Assembly: GCA_021018815.1 (NCBI GenBank)
Contig: JAITYX010000016.1
Span: 3,301,001 to 3,365,000 of the forward strand
Direction of reading: 5' to 3'
Length of the DNA stretch: 64,000 bases
Origin: Talinum fruticosum
Lineage: Eukaryota; Streptophyta; Magnoliopsida; Caryophyllales; Talinaceae
The position numbers and the translations under genes were made by a program. Positions 10,329-21,094 of the stretch are shown here, piece after piece (within the stretch, counting starts at the first letter, position 1; every line of letters begins with the position of its first letter). The notes beneath the pieces are model-generated. The model was not told the origin of the DNA. It did not search any database and saw nothing but the letters and a program-made list of their open reading frames with translations.

Positions 10329-12687
10329 AAGTCATTCACAAATTTTAAGGAATGGTAATAAATTATAATGAATATGCACTATGACATGCACTAGCATTGT
10401 AAAAATTCAACAAGTAGAGTTAATGCAATTTTTCATCAAGTCAAAATTAGTGCTTATCAATCTTATTAATCTTCCACTCATTTAGTGGACCTACCGCACC
10501 CAGAAAAATAAAAAGAAAAAGAGCACTAGCATGTATGCTTAATTGCTTATTATTATAGTGGCTTTAGCTCGAAGCAAATTCAATAAAGAAAATAAGAAAC
10601 GATGGTGAAAAGGTAAGGGTATATGTATTAGAATAACCAAAATGAACTATTAAATTGGCTTAAACTCAGCAAATAAAAAGGATAAACTAGACATGAATTT
10701 TACAAAATTATAGATTTGATTTATGGGAAGCAGGAAGAAAGGAACAACAAATCTGACTAATCGCACGGAATGATGGCAGTTGGGCGGTTAGACGGAGAGG
10801 ATGACGGCGTCCGTTTAGGGTTTGGTACGAGATAAATTCTGGCGAGATGAGAGAAAGACAGAACGAATGAACGTGAGCCCACGGACAAAGAGACACGGTT
10901 TAGTAAGGGTGGCTCGAGGCGAAAGAAAGGGTCGTTCCAACGAAAGGAGAAGCAAGCGAGATAAAGAAAACAGGAGCAAGAGAGAGCGAGAGAGTAGCGT
11001 GAGAAAAACAAAGTATGATTCGATTTCTAGACCCTTCCCCTTCTCTCAACTAAAAAAATTGTTTAAATAAAAACTCACCCTTTTAATCTTGACCCTTCGA
11101 TTAATATTGGATAACCTAGTTTTGTTAAGTTCACCTAACTTTGTGAGCTTTCCTAAAGAAAAAGGCTCACTTAAACCTATATATATATATATAGAGAGAG
11201 AGAGAGAAGTTGCATCCTTACTCATAAATAGTATACTAACATATTCTAGATTGATTTTAATTTTATTATTTAAACGTAAAAAATAAGTGTTAATTTTGTT
11301 AGTATATTTAGAATTATTGTAAACCTAACTACATCTTGAAAAGTCATTAGACACTCTTCTTTCATTTTCCCCCAATACAATACAATATAATTAAGGATTT
11401 GTTCGAAATTACATAAAAATCGTCATCTCGTTTATGTTTTATATTTATTTCTATTTGTTTATACTCTTTTATGTTAATTATTTGTACTCATTTCTACTTA
11501 TTTCTATTCATTTCTGTTCTTTTATATTATATATGCTATTTACGTTCATTTTTTACATAACTTTGAACGTGTTCTAAAAGATATGATGAATTTTAGTAAT
11601 AAATAGGTGATAAATAATTTATTTTGTCTAATTTTAAAAATTATTTACCTTTAGCAAAAATATGTGGAAGGATTTGTACAGGAGGGCACTCTCAAGTCTC
11701 AAGTCATTTATGCACCCACTGACAAATCCAGTCATATTATTAATTATGTAAAGAAGCTTCAAAAAGCCTCCCCACCCTCAAACACCCCAAAAAAAAAAAA
11801 ACAAAGACAAGAAAACATTTTCTTTAGAAGCTTCACGAAGTTAATTAAGAAATAATAATCTGGTTATTTCTTTATTGAAAATATTTTCCTGGATTAATGC
11901 CCTGCATGTGAAGAGAGAGAACGAGTTGGTAAAATCATAAATAAAAAACAGAGTTAATTTTTTATTTTGGTTTAAGTGCTCTAATTTAATTTATTTTTTG
12001 CTCAAAAAATTATTTTGATTTGGGAAAGCTTTGTTCATTATCTTCTAGCTTTTGTCCTGTTTTCTCATGTCTTATTATGTATGTCTTAATTGTCTGCCCA
12101 CTTCCAATTAAAACTTAATTCTTATCGCTTATTTATCCGTCTTAATTTATTTGTTATTTTAACTAATATATTTTATTTTATAATATATGTCACTTTGTAA
12201 TTTCAATGACATATTAATGACTATTTTATCTATTTTTTTATTATTAATTATTTTTCATTTCTCTACTTTCCTCATTTTTAATTAAATATTAGGGATATTT
12301 AATTTTTTATGCACTAATTTGTCTTAAAATGAACAAGTACTTTAACATTCGCTCGATAACCTAAAATCACGAAAAAATTTAAACAGGTAAGTAATGGTCA
12401 CAAAAATAACCTAAAATACTATGAAAAAATTTAATATGAAGACTTAACCAATTGAATTAGACCAGTAATTATTATTACAATAATTAATCAAAGATAAATT
12501 AAAGTACAATTAATCCTTCTGTTTCAAATAAAAAGCGGGACCAACGAACAGGAAAAGGGCCTTCCAGTCCCACGCATCTTAGTCTTCTTCCAACGATAAA
12601 ATTAGGGTTTTTACTAACTACTCTACTAGTCACTCCTCTGCTACTGCTACTCAGCTCAGCTTGGAGAGAGAAAGTAGAGAGAGAGAG
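10329..12687. other. Intergenic, no supported gene
   Basis: AT-rich DNA. Positions 10750-11020 are purine-rich on the plus strand and leave short overlapping frames on both strands that look compositional. A TA tract followed by a GA tract lies at 11181-11207. Positions 12500-12687 are the promoter and leader of CYP40, ending in GAGAGA repeats just before its ATG. Confidence 0.55.
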
Positions 12688-15609
12688 ATGGGAAGGCCGA
12701 GGTGCTTCCTGGATGTGAGCATTGGCGGCGAGCTCGAAGGAAGGATTGTGGTTGAGCTCTACAACGACGTCGTTCCCAAAACCGCCGAGAATTTCCGGGC
12801 TCTTTGCACCGGCGAGAAGGGCATCGGCCCCCACACCGGCGTCCCTCTTCACTACAAGGCATCTCTCTCTCTCTTTCTCCTCCCTTTGTTCGAAAGTTTT
12901 GTTTTCGTTGAAGAATTTTGCTTAATTTGACTTTAATGTCCTCAGCCAATTGATGATTTCCGGTGTTCTATTGCCTTTTCAGCTGGTGATTTGCATTATT
13001 GTGTAGACTATAATTGTCTTTTCAGCTTAACTTTATGCGAAAATGTCCTTGCAACTTTGCATACTTTTAAGTCGTTGGCCCCCTCTTTTGTGTAGCTATG
13101 AATTGAATTGATTGAAAGCGAATATAATGATATCTAACTATCAATATTAGCCACTGAATGCATATGCTTCAATTGTGATTATTGAGGCGGGTGTAGAGCT
13201 GAATGAGGTTAATTCTTCAGTGTTCAATAATCCAATGACAGGGTCAATGATCAGGCTTGCACTTGGATGTTCATTTTTATCTCTCTCAACATTGATCTGA
13301 TCTTGAACTTTATGATATAATGGGATTTTTCTGATTTATTAGTTGAATTTTATCAGTGATTTTATAGTGATTGAAGTACTATTGTGTTTTAAAACCATTC
13401 CCAGAATTTGTTTGATTTTTAACTTTAAGATAATGGGATTTCGCAAACTTATTAGTTGAGTAGTTCCAATGATTTATGGTGGTTAAAGCAAATCTTTTTT
13501 TTTTTTTTGTTGGTTCCCTTACAACATCTGTTTCATTTTATGCTTTTCAATAATGGGATTTTGCTGCTTTCTTTGTTTCAAAGCTGTGGTGATTAAAATT
13601 GGGAAGTCGTTAATTTCCTGTTGCAGGGGTCTCCTTTTCACCGAGTCATCAAAAGCTTCATGATTCAAGGAGGGGATATCTCTGCTGGAGATGGCACTGG
13701 AGGAGAATCAATTTACGGGTTGAAATTCGAGGATGAGAACTTTGAACTGAAGCATGAACGGAAGGGGATGTTATCGATGGCCAACAGTGGTCCTAATACC
13801 AATGGCTCTCAGTTTTTCATCACTACTACTCGGACATCTCATTTAGATGGAAAGCATGTAGTGTTTGGGAGGGTGATTAAAGGCATGGGTGTAGTTCGAT
13901 CCATCGAGCATGTCAATACAGATGAGAATGATCAGCCTACCCAAGAGGTTATCATTGCTGATTGTGGGGAAATCCCTGAGGGTGCTGATGATGGCATCAA
14001 CAATTTCTTCAAGGATGGAGATAAATATCCTGATTGGCCGGCTGATCTTGACCGGAGTCCAAATGAGCTCTCTTGGTGGACAGAAGCTGTTGATTCAACT
14101 AAGGCACTTGGGAATGAGTATTTCAAGGCAAGCGGTGTTGCAGCTCTGTTTCACTGGCTATTACATTTGTTTTCTGGTACTCATTTTTGTTTTTTCCCTC
14201 CAGAAACAAGACTATAAAATGGCTTTGAGGAAGTATAGGAAAGCATTGCGCTACTTAGACGAATGCTGGGAGAAAGACGGGATTGATGAAGGTGATTTGT
14301 TGGTTTCTCTTCACCATAGCTATCAGATTCTTCTACACTAGAATCTGACGTGACTTCCATGTCTTGCAGAGAAAAGTGCATCCTTGCGAAAGGTCAAGTC
14401 ACAGATTTTCACAAACAGTTCTGTAAGCTGTCATTCTCATTCCTAATTGTACTTAATTGTTCCTTAATTTTCAACATTGCCTTGGCATTGATCATACAGA
14501 GCAAGCAACAACGCAGTTGCTTAAGGTTTTCATAAATAGACGATATCTCTGAAGAATAACTGTAATTAAATTGGAATAATTTCCTCGTATTGAAGATACA
14601 GCAAGTTCTAATATGTTGGTCTATGCCATGGTTTTCTTAGGCTTGTAAGCTGAAGGTGGGAGATTTGAAGGGTGCTTTGTTGGACACTGAATTTGCTCTG
14701 CGTGATGGTGATAATAATGTCAAAGCTTTGTTCCGCCAAGGACAGGTTGGTCTTTCTTCGTAAAAAATTGCTGTTTCAGGTGCTAGTGATGTGTGTTGCT
14801 CAGTGTTGTGTGTATATATGTTTATCTGAAGGCCAAAACAACTGTCTTCTAATTTGGAAAGCCTAAACTATAGTTGGTTTCTCTAGCACCACATTGCTTG
14901 GTATTAACATGGTGATGAAAAGTTCGACAGTGAATGTGCAGTCTGGCTATAAATGTCTGTTGTAGATAGACAAACTTTACATGCTGCGAGCTCTTAACAT
15001 AAATGTCTGATATGCTGATCTTCCTCTTTCCTTTTATAGTATACTCCATCTAATTTCAAGAAGGGTGGCTTCTTTTTTCTGAACTGAAATACATTATTTG
15101 TAAAATATAACTGCAATGATTTATTTGTCAGGCCCATATGGCACTTAATGACATTGATGCTGCTGTTGAGAGTTTCAAGAAGGCGTTAGAGCTGGAGCCT
15201 AATGATGGTAAGATACATTTACACGTAGCAAGAAAAGCTGGTTACTTGTTTTTCAGGCCAACAGAGACATCTTCTGATGTCAAGTTATGTATTTTCCGTT
15301 GGAGTGGAATTAATTTATATCAGGAAATTTTTCATGTTTATAAGTAGACAAATGTTGTTTGTGTTAGACACGTGAGTAGCTAGATTCTGAAATATTTGAA
15401 GCTTGCTTGTCCCAAAGATGCTAAGAAGATTTGTGTTTGTACAGCGGGAATAAAGAGGGAGCTGGCAACTGCGAAGAAGAAGGTAACATACATGTCTAAC
15501 CCTAATCATTTTAATACAGTATTTAACAGTATCTGAAGGTGCATATTTTGTGCAGATTGTTGATAGACGCAATCAGGAGAAGAAGGCTTATTCCAGGATG
15601 TTCCAATAG
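12688..15609 (+). CDS. CYP40: Cyclophilin-40 (peptidyl-prolyl isomerase with TPR domain; SQUINT)
   Basis: A cytosolic HSP90 co-chaperone. In Arabidopsis the SQUINT protein supports AGO1/miR156 function and vegetative phase change (established). Exons: 12688-12858, 13627-14127, 14204-14291, 14370-14422, 14641-14745, 15132-15207, 15445-15482, 15556-15609. These give 361 aa, the length I recall for the Arabidopsis protein. Residues 1-170 are the cyclophilin domain, with [14 protein letters not shown], the active-site Arg in FHRV, and [20 protein letters not shown] region follows from about 215 ([60 protein letters not shown]). The TTG-initiated extension upstream is ignored because ATG at 12688 matches the family start [10 protein letters not shown]. 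The first two introns need GC donors (AAG|GC at 12859 and at 14128). The frame is intact. Confidence 0.95.
12859..12860 (+). other. GC splice donor of CYP40 intron 1
   Basis: The exon must end with CAC TAC AAG to join GGG TCT CCT (HYK-GSPFHRV). The next two bases are GC, followed by ATCT. No GT nearby preserves the conserved junction. Confidence 0.8.
14128..14129 (+). other. GC splice donor of CYP40 intron 2
   Basis: The exon ends ...GAG TAT TTC AAG and is followed by GCAAGC, a strong GC-AG donor. The acceptor CCTCCAG at 14203 restores [11 protein letters not shown]. Confidence 0.85.
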
Positions 15610-18500
15610 CTCTTCTATACCTTTTTGGTAATGAGGAATGTCCATTCTAGCTGCTACCATTTATACTGCTTGAACAATGGGTGCCCCCACCCCTCACTAA
15701 GTTGAGATGCTGTTCTCTTTTAGTTATTCATCTTGCATTTTCAGCGGCTTGCTGGGTTGATATGGTCATGTGGTTCAGGCATTTTGGTTTACTGGCTCTG
15801 CTTCAGCCTAATGAGGTATTTTGAACTATCTGGTTCCACACTTCTAGCTATAGTTAGTCAAAGTCCTGAAGTTGTGGGGTATTTTATCAACCTTCTACTT
15901 TCTGACCTCATGTTGCTTGGACTTTTCACTTCAATTGAATGCCAGTGTTGAACGCTCAACACTCTGACATGGGGCAATACAATCTTTAACTTTGGACCAA
16001 CATATGTAGAATGCCCAGAGAAACAGGTGGTTCTGACACCTGGATACGTACTTGTACTTGATTTTTGCTGCTAAATCTAACATTGTTCCGTGTTAGTGCA
16101 ACCAAATGACTATCATAAGACACTTTTAGTTGACGTTTGCTCCAGATCATATAAGAACTGCGTGAAACAATGGAGTGACAGGATAATCACATCAGTTATT
16201 ATTTTTGTTTTTTTATTAGGGGGTATAAAGGGCAATCACATTACAACAGTTATGTTGATAGTGACTTTTTCTGTGATGGCATCGAGAATGTCTGTGTTTC
16301 TAAGATATATCGTGTGACTGAGTGTGTTTACCCTATTTTGACTTACAGGTTCCGGACAAGGAGCCAATTCTAAAAAAGGAGACATTGCCTGTAACTACGA
16401 ATCCTGAGCCAGATCTATTTGAGAAATTGGAGAGTTTAGACTATTGCTATACCCATATGGTGTTTTTTTAGTTGGGGGGGTGTTGGGGGCAATAAGACAG
16501 GCCTATTAAAAAGCAGTTGGAATTGCTTCTGAATCTCATATATAGAACTGTTTCATTGAAACAATGGAGCTTTTTTTTTTCCCTTCTGTTTCCTTTTGAG
16601 TCTTGTGTAGTTGTGGTGTCCATTCATCCCCATTGAAACTTTGATATGCATGGTGCGCCATCCTAATTTGCAACAAGATTATTTATGTAACCCAACTATG
16701 GGTATAACAGGAAAGCACAAAGCTAAAAATCTTGACTACTGTGACAATGTGTGTGAAGAATACATTTGTATAGAAAAGAACTATCAACTGTATATATTAT
16801 AAAGACATTTTGGTTCTTCATGGTTTTCAGACTAGGATAGGATCTTCGTGGTCTTAGACTGTTTGTAATCCAGTACATCAAAGAATGGTCTTCGCCTACG
16901 TGTTTTATGGTGTGATTTATTTATTAGTTTATTAGCAAATCGGAAAAATTTTAATATGGGTCTCTTAAAATTGGTCTATTTATAAATAAATGGGATCTAT
17001 AATAAAAGTTGTTGCGGTAGCGAATTGGTATTACTTGCCGTTAAAAAGAAAAAAATCACGCCCTGCCTGCCCCAAAAAAAAAAAGAAAGATGAAGCCCTT
17101 GAGCAGTATCTTCTATTTGTTTGCTTGTTTCATGGCTGGGGGATTGACCATTATGTGTTGTCCACTACTCCAATAATTTGAAAAATATGCTTATTATTTT
17201 GATGCATTTCAAATAGAACCTAATGATAAAAGTGGTCCTGTATTGAACAAGATTGAGAGTCTTTTTACCCATTCAAAAACAATATTCTAAATTGATTCGG
17301 GTATTTTTCGGACAGTTCCATCTCACCGTCACACCACCAGTTAAGCTGGCCTAATCAATTGGATGAGTAAGATATCGACCCAAGCTAACCCTTAACGGGC
17401 CAATTAAAGCCCAAAGCCCATTAGGGCTAGGGTTTCCCATAAACCACGGTAAATTACTATTCTACCTCTTTAAAATCTCCATGGGACATGTTTACATTCC
17501 AAAAGTCTCATCTTTCTCATAATCATACCTCCAAGCTTCCTAAGCTCTCAACATTCATCAAGGTTCATCAACACTCATCCCAAGAACTTCCATATTTGGA
17601 AAACTTCTCGACTCCTGGGAACGCCCTCCAATGCTCAAGTTAGTGTTTGATTTGATTGAAAGGATCGAGGAAATCTTCCTCGATGTGCGTGGGCGGATTC
17701 ATTGGGAGTCAAGAAGTTTAAAATAGTTATTAATTAAAAAGCAATTTAACAACTATTAATTAAAAAACAATATTCTAAATAAAATTCAATTTTTCTTTCA
17801 CATTAAACATATTGGTCCGGACTCGTGCTATGTACAAACAATGTATCGGACTTTAAAACAGTTATTAATTAAAAAAGCAAACATTTAACAACTACATTTA
17901 TAATTAAGATAATAATCGAAAATACTACCATGATAACGAGTAATCCAATATATTTTCCAATGAAAGGTAACGAGTAAGAAGACAGAAATTATATCACATT
18001 TATTTTTTATAAAACATATATAATATGTATTCAAATTCTATTACAATGGAATAGGAATTTTGTCCTCAAAGCTAAATTCACCTCCAAAGTGGTCACAATG
18101 CTTGATAAATTTTGTCCATAGATGCCTTCTCCACCATACCACTAATTTCATGTCACTCCCTCCAATAATCTAAAACAAATAATTACTTGCACTAATTTCT
18201 CAATTTCATTGAAGACACAAAAAGCAGAGGTCAAGGGATAGGAAAAATAGGTCAAGTATGACCTCATTTTTTAAATATTGATGGACTGGAATCATTGTTT
18301 GAATAGTTATAATCAAGAAGGCTCTTCTCACCACCAAAAAACAACAAATAAAAAAAAATTCAAGAAGACTCTTTGATAAAACTGAATCTACCTAAAAGTG
18401 CTAGCCAACAGAAATTTGTTGAGCTACTTTATTAATTATAGATAACCTATGGCAAACCCATGGATATATACCAAATATTACAAATTTATTTTTTATTTGT
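15610..18500. other. Intergenic: CYP40 3' region and spacer, no supported gene
   Basis: This holds the 3' UTR of CYP40 and then low-complexity DNA. A 40-codon exon-like stretch follows a good acceptor at 16338-16349 (it reads VPDKEPILKKETLPVTT...), but I cannot tie it to any gene. Positions 17300-17660 contain a promoter-like sequence (AGGGCTAGGGTTTCCC), possibly from an old LTR. The motif TTATTAATTAAAAA recurs near 17730-17770 and 17861-17875. Confidence 0.45.
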
Positions 18501-18518
18501 TTTTCATCCATATAATAA

Positions 18519-18770
18519 TCACTTATTATACATATAATCTGAAATGGTATTCGCATCCAATTGCAAACCTGAACTCGTATTAAGACCATGTTGTACACCC
18601 GTGGAAGTATAATGGGGAATGGTATTCGCATCCAACGGTGAACCCGAACATGAACCCATATCAAGATCATCTTGCATACCTGTTGGAGCATAATCTGTGA
18701 AGATATTCGAATTCAATTGTGAACTTGAACATGTATTAAGGTCATGTTGTATACCCGTATAATAATCGAT
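18519..18770 (-). repeat. Three degenerate 75-81-bp tandem units, open in one frame on the minus strand
   Basis: The motif TGGTATTCGCATCCAA occurs at 18545 and 18620 and in diverged form at 18701. On the minus strand the units read through without a stop and give related peptides of about 25-27 residues (TGIQHDLNT, TGMQDDLDM, TGVQHGLNT, each with a Ser-rich and LDANTI-like part). The source is not recognised. It could be a fragment of a repeat-containing plant protein or transposase. Confidence 0.5.
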
Positions 18771-18977
18771 TACTTTAGTGGTGTCTTCGTGTTATATTTT
18801 GATGTAATTTAGTTGTTTCTTATTATTTAGGTAAGTGGTAATTTTGTCTAATTGGATATTTGTATTTTACTTGCTTAACAATCAAAAAATTTGAAGAAGT
18901 CGACCCAAAAAAAAAAAGAGAGAGGAGAAGACAAAGAGAGAGAGGGGGAGAGAGATAGAAGAAGCATGCAATTTCAT

Positions 18978-18987
18978 GGTGCAAGTA
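18978..18987. repeat. 10-bp target-site duplication, left copy
   Basis: GGTGCAAGTA, identical to 19482-19491, flanks the inserted element. Confidence 0.75.
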
Positions 18988-19481
18988 GGGCGTGCAGGAA
19001 AAACCGAAATTGAAAAATCGATCCGAAAAACCGGTTAACCGAATAAATTTTTAAAGAAAATCGGTTCGGTTAATCGAACCGAATTTCGGTTCACGGATTG
19101 GTTTACGGATCAGAACTTGAAAAATTTGGTTAACCGAACCGATTTTTTTAAAAAAATCATAAGCATATAATCTAAAAGTTTTTTATGGGATTGAAAAAAT
19201 TATGTTTTGATAGCCAAAAACTTCTCTTTTGTTGTATTTTACTTTTGTTAGCTAGAAACTTGTATTTTGTTGTATTTTACTTACATTTTATTTCATAAGT
19301 TATGTTTCAAATAACGGTTAACCGTTAAAGCGAACCGAAAAATCAGTTAACTCGTTACGGATCGAGATTTTGCCGATCCGATTTTTCGGTCAACCAAACT
19401 TCGGTTAATCGAAAAATCAAATGAGTTACGGATCGAATTTTTAATTATCCAAAAATGCGGTTAACCGGTTTTACGCACTTA
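18988..19481. mobile_element. 494-bp non-autonomous element with CGGTT/AACCG-rich ends
   Basis: The left end begins GGGCGTGCAGGAAAAACCG. The right end, in reverse complement, begins TAAGTGCGTAAAACCGG. Both ends carry arrays of CGGTTAACCG and TTCGGTT motifs around an AT-rich core near 19150-19310. A perfect 10-bp direct repeat flanks it, as expected of a transposon making 9-11-bp duplications such as Mutator-like elements. The superfamily is inference. It has no coding capacity. Confidence 0.7.
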
Positions 19482-19491
19482 GGTGCAAGTA
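19482..19491. repeat. 10-bp target-site duplication, right copy
   Basis: GGTGCAAGTA, the partner of 18978-18987. Confidence 0.75.
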
Positions 19492-19809
19492 TAGTATGTA
19501 TGGCTGTCACTGGACTAGCTGTAGTGGAAATATCCGTAGATCCTGGAATCAACCATTAATTAATTAATTAATTAATTAATGGGAGATTTCCCGCTTTCAT
19601 GCTTGGAATTTAATTATACATTAAAGTTCTCGTTTGACTAAACGTTGAAGTCCATTAAAAGCAAATCAAAAAGCTACCACTAATTACTACTTTCTTCTTC
19701 GATATTTGTGTTTCAAAATACTAATCATCAAATTTATTTCTTTCAAAAAGCTTATCACAGCAGCAACATTATTACATATAACCAAAATAAATAAATAAAT
19801 TTCACAGCC

Positions 19810-19846
<37 letters not shown>

Positions 19847-20999
19847 TACTAAGTATGATTTTGTTTTAATAAGATTTAATAAAATTTAAATGTAGATAAT
19901 TACTCTCTTATGGATGCTAAAGGGATTCAAGTTTTTTCAAAGGGCTTTGACCCACGAAGAATAGTAAAATTACAATATATTATATGAGTGATGAATCCAA
20001 CTTAAGGTTCAATACATTCAGAATCTTAATTTAAATAACTAAATTAAGACTTTATTGATTGGTTTAATTGTTTTTCTAAATCTTAAACAAAAAATATATA
20101 TATATGGTTATAAAATGAATTTTAAATTCAGATTCTACTTCAACAAAATAAGTCGAAGCAACTTAAATTTAACATGAACTAATCTGAATAAGTGTTATAC
20201 ATAAAATAATATAATAACTTTTTAAAAGTTATAAATTAATAAACTAAACATAAAATAACTGCTTATATTAAAATTGAGATTAATAAAAAAAAGTAATATT
20301 GAATTTTAAATAAATAAAATATTTTTTTATGATTTAGTCCTTCCGTTTTACTATATATGTCACTTTACCTAATTTTTTTCGTTTTACAATTCCAATGATA
20401 TATTAATTACTAATTTACTAATTTTATCCTTATTAATTACCTTATTTTTTTAATTAATTTTCTTTATTTTCAATAAAATATAGGGACAATTTAATCTCTA
20501 ATCTCGTAATACAAATTATATCACAGATTTTATATTTTCTTAATATTTTTAAACGATGTGTAAAAGCGGAGAGAGTATTGAATAAAAAATGATTTGAAAT
20601 TTGGAAGCATTTATTTGGACAATAGAGAATGCGTGTTACACTTGCACAATTGGGCGGCCAAATGGTCAGTCTGGTAATTTTAAGTTGTTTTTCTTTTTCG
20701 TTTTTTTTGTTTTTCAAAAGAAACATCAACACTCAACAGCTTACCTTCTTCTTCATCTTCTTCTTCCCTACTTCTCACCTGCTGCAAATCCTCTCTGTCA
20801 AATCTCTCTCTCTCTCTCCAATCTCTCCGCTCGTCTCTCTCTCACTCTCTCACCAGCTTCCTGAAGACCAGACAAAACCACTCTCTTTCTCTCTCACTAT
20901 TACTGTCAACTACCCACTCTCTCTCTCCCCCCGCCCCCGGAACTCCTCCATTATTTGATTGCCGAATCGCAAACCCTAATCTGTCTCCTTCTCGATCCA

Positions 21000-21017
21000 A
21001 TGCACCTCCTCAGCTAG
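21000..21017 (+). promoter_or_regulatory. uORF 1 in the CRK leader (5 codons)
   Basis: ATG CAC CTC CTC AGC TAG lies in the leader 95 nt before the main ATG. It could lower translation of the main frame if it lies on the mRNA; the transcription start is not known. Confidence 0.35.
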
Positions 21018-21044
21018 CGCAGAATCCATTCGATCAGTCCCCAA

Positions 21045-21071
21045 ATGACATATTTGAAATCTGAAATCTGA
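21045..21071 (+). promoter_or_regulatory. uORF 2 in the CRK leader (8 codons)
   Basis: The ATG at 21045 reads MTYLKSEI and stops 23 nt before the main ATG. The short distance could limit reinitiation. Confidence 0.35.
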
Positions 21072-21094
21072 TTGATTAGTGATTACTCACATTC

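Larger units (their letters stand above)
19492..21094. other. Intergenic with microsatellites, then the kinase promoter and leader
   Basis: (ATTA)n at 19556-19580 and (AAT)n at 19811-19843. AT-rich DNA follows up to about 20600. From 20690 to 20960 the plus strand is strongly CT-rich, the likely 5' UTR of the kinase gene. Two short upstream ORFs lie at 21000-21017 and 21045-21071. Confidence 0.6.

Noticed and set aside
10708..11070. Overlapping short frames on both strands in a purine-rich tract
   Set aside because: Frames open on both strands follow from the AG/CT bias; the peptides are Arg/Lys/Glu- or Ser/Leu-rich without family features.
12661..12687. Upstream extension of CYP40 (MERESRERE)
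   Set aside because: It starts with TTG and encodes a GA-repeat leader; the family start is MGRPRCF at 12688.
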